6,082 bases of DNA from DASTYK01 sp964384585. GTDB lineage: Bacteria > Gemmatimonadota > Gemmatimonadetes > Longimicrobiales > RSA9. Under the pieces are notes generated by a model, which was not told where the DNA came from, did not search any database, and saw only the letters and a program-made list of their open reading frames with translations. The DNA lies in assembly GCA_964384585.1 (NCBI GenBank), contig CAYLME010000197.1, forward strand, positions 1-6,082, given 5' to 3'. The translations under genes and the position numbers were made by a program. Shown one piece after another: positions 5,529-6,082 of the stretch. Positions within the stretch are counted from its first letter, which is position 1. Every line of letters starts with the position of its first letter.

Positions 5529-5555
5529 CAATCGGATCGCACGTCTCTGCAATCG
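5528..5555 (+). repeat. Direct repeat GCAATCG at 21-base spacing
   Basis: GCAATCG occurs at 5528-5534 and again at 5549-5555, so the copies start 21 bases apart, about two turns of the helix, 14 bases before the helicase start codon. Same-face spacing is typical of tandem regulator sites. Seven-base repeats can also occur by chance, and no regulator is known. Confidence 0.25.
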
Positions 5556-5568
5556 TACGCCTGATACC

Positions 5569-6082
5569 GTGGCCGCGACACTCCCCGTGCTCGCCGTGCT
5601 GCCCGCACTGGTGACCGCGCTGCAGGATCATGGCGCGGCAGTTCTCGTGGCGCCGCCTGGCGCGGGCAAGACGACGCGAGTACCGCTCGCGCTCCTCGAC
5701 GCAGGACTTGCCTCCGCAGAACGCATCATCATGCTCGAGCCGCGCCGCCTCGCGGCGCGTGCTGCTGCAACCTTCATGGCCCGCCAACTGGGCGAGCCTG
5801 CCGGCCGGACCGTCGGCTACCGCATCCGCCACGAAACGAAGGTGTCGCGCGAGACGCGCATCGAAGTCGTCACCGAAGGTGTGCTGTCGCGGCTGCTGAT
5901 CGATGATCCCACACTGGCCGGCACAGGTATCGTCGTGTTCGACGAGTTTCACGAACGGAACATCCATGCGGATACCGGCCTGGCGCTGACACTGCGGACA
6001 CGGGCCCTGCTGCGGCCGGACCTGCGCGTGCTGGTGATGTCGGCAACACTCGATGCAGCGCCGGTCGCGCGCCTGCTGGGTG
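5569..6082 (+). CDS. hrpB: ATP-dependent DExH helicase HrpB, N-terminal part
   Basis: The first 171 codons of a DEAH/RHA-family helicase; the rest lies beyond the right edge (family members are about 800 residues). The start reads like HrpB: PVLAVLPALVTALQDHGAAVLVAPPGAGKTTRVPLAL, with motif I GAGKTT at 31-36. Motif Ia is LEPRRLAARAAA (56-67), VGYRIRHETKVS is at 82-93, TEGVLSRLL (102-110) is motif Ib-like, motif II is DEFHER (125-130, DEFH in place of DEAH, which is normal for HrpB) and motif III is SAT (158-160). The protein is expected in the cytoplasm unwinding RNA or remodelling RNP; its biological role in most bacteria is poorly defined. GTG 5569 is the start because the frame has a stop at 5521, no ATG lies between, and the family N-terminus begins there. 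No clear Shine-Dalgarno sequence precedes it. All visible motifs are intact. Confidence 0.92.
   Translation, partial: MAATLPVLAVLPALVTALQDHGAAVLVAPPGAGKTTRVPLALLDAGLASAERIIMLEPRRLAARAAATFMARQLGEPAGRTVGYRIRHETKVSRETRIEVVTEGVLSRLLIDDPTLAGTGIVVFDEFHERNIHADTGLALTLRTRALLRPDLRVLVMSATLDAAPVARLLG

Noticed and set aside
5398..5967. A 189-codon minus-strand open frame antisense to the helicase start
   Set aside because: It overlaps the conserved helicase motifs on the plus strand and its translation has no recognisable features.
1..6082. Mobile element, CRISPR array, toxin-antitoxin or anti-phage island
   Set aside because: No transposase, integrase, regularly spaced repeats, nuclease or small paired genes are visible, and base composition looks even across the window.

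Overview
This is a GC-rich stretch of ordinary-looking bacterial chromosome, densely coded on both strands, with seven protein genes; the first and last are cut by the window edges. I see no rRNA, tRNA, CRISPR array, transposase or phage gene. The style fits Gemmatimonadota or a similar GC-rich soil lineage: an exported protein beginning after a signal peptide ending AAQEPD, a Cys-anchored GerMN lipoprotein in a non-sporulation context, and a two-copy DUF4440/NTF2-like protein. That taxonomic guess is inference from protein style only.

Left part, read on the minus strand from right to left: a GerMN-domain lipoprotein (2040-1483), a soluble PAS-containing histidine kinase (1377-193, possibly starting at 1401), and the first 39 codons of a VOC-fold (glyoxalase/extradiol-dioxygenase type) protein leaving the window at base 1. 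All three point the same way with gaps of about 75-105 bases, each holding small inverted repeats. They could be one loose transcription unit or three separate ones.

Middle: divergent from the lipoprotein, the plus strand carries a complete 588-residue ABC-class ATPase of the PF09818/COG3044 family (2232-3998), related to the trypanosome RNA-editing factor MRB1590. Its 3' end overlaps tail-to-tail, by 28 bases, a minus-strand stand-alone receiver-domain protein (4399-3971). This receiver keeps the phospho-acceptor Asp but appears to have lost the acidic pair, the switch Thr and the conserved Lys, so it looks like a degenerate receiver.

Right part, plus strand: after a divergent intergenic region holding a strong terminator-like hairpin comes a secreted protein with two NTF2-like (DUF4440) repeats (4583-5491), then a short gap with a perfect inverted repeat and a spaced direct repeat, then the N-terminal 171 codons of an HrpB-type DExH helicase (5569 to the window end).

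How the genes relate: the histidine kinase and the receiver are the only signalling pair in view, but they are separated by two genes, lie in different transcription units, and the receiver lacks most catalytic residues, so a cognate pairing is not supported. The ATPase and HrpB both belong to families linked to RNA, but nothing here ties them together. The points most worth a second look are the degenerate receiver, the terminator-like hairpin in a divergent promoter region, and the uncharacterised ABC-class ATPase. I find no convincing new multi-gene system.
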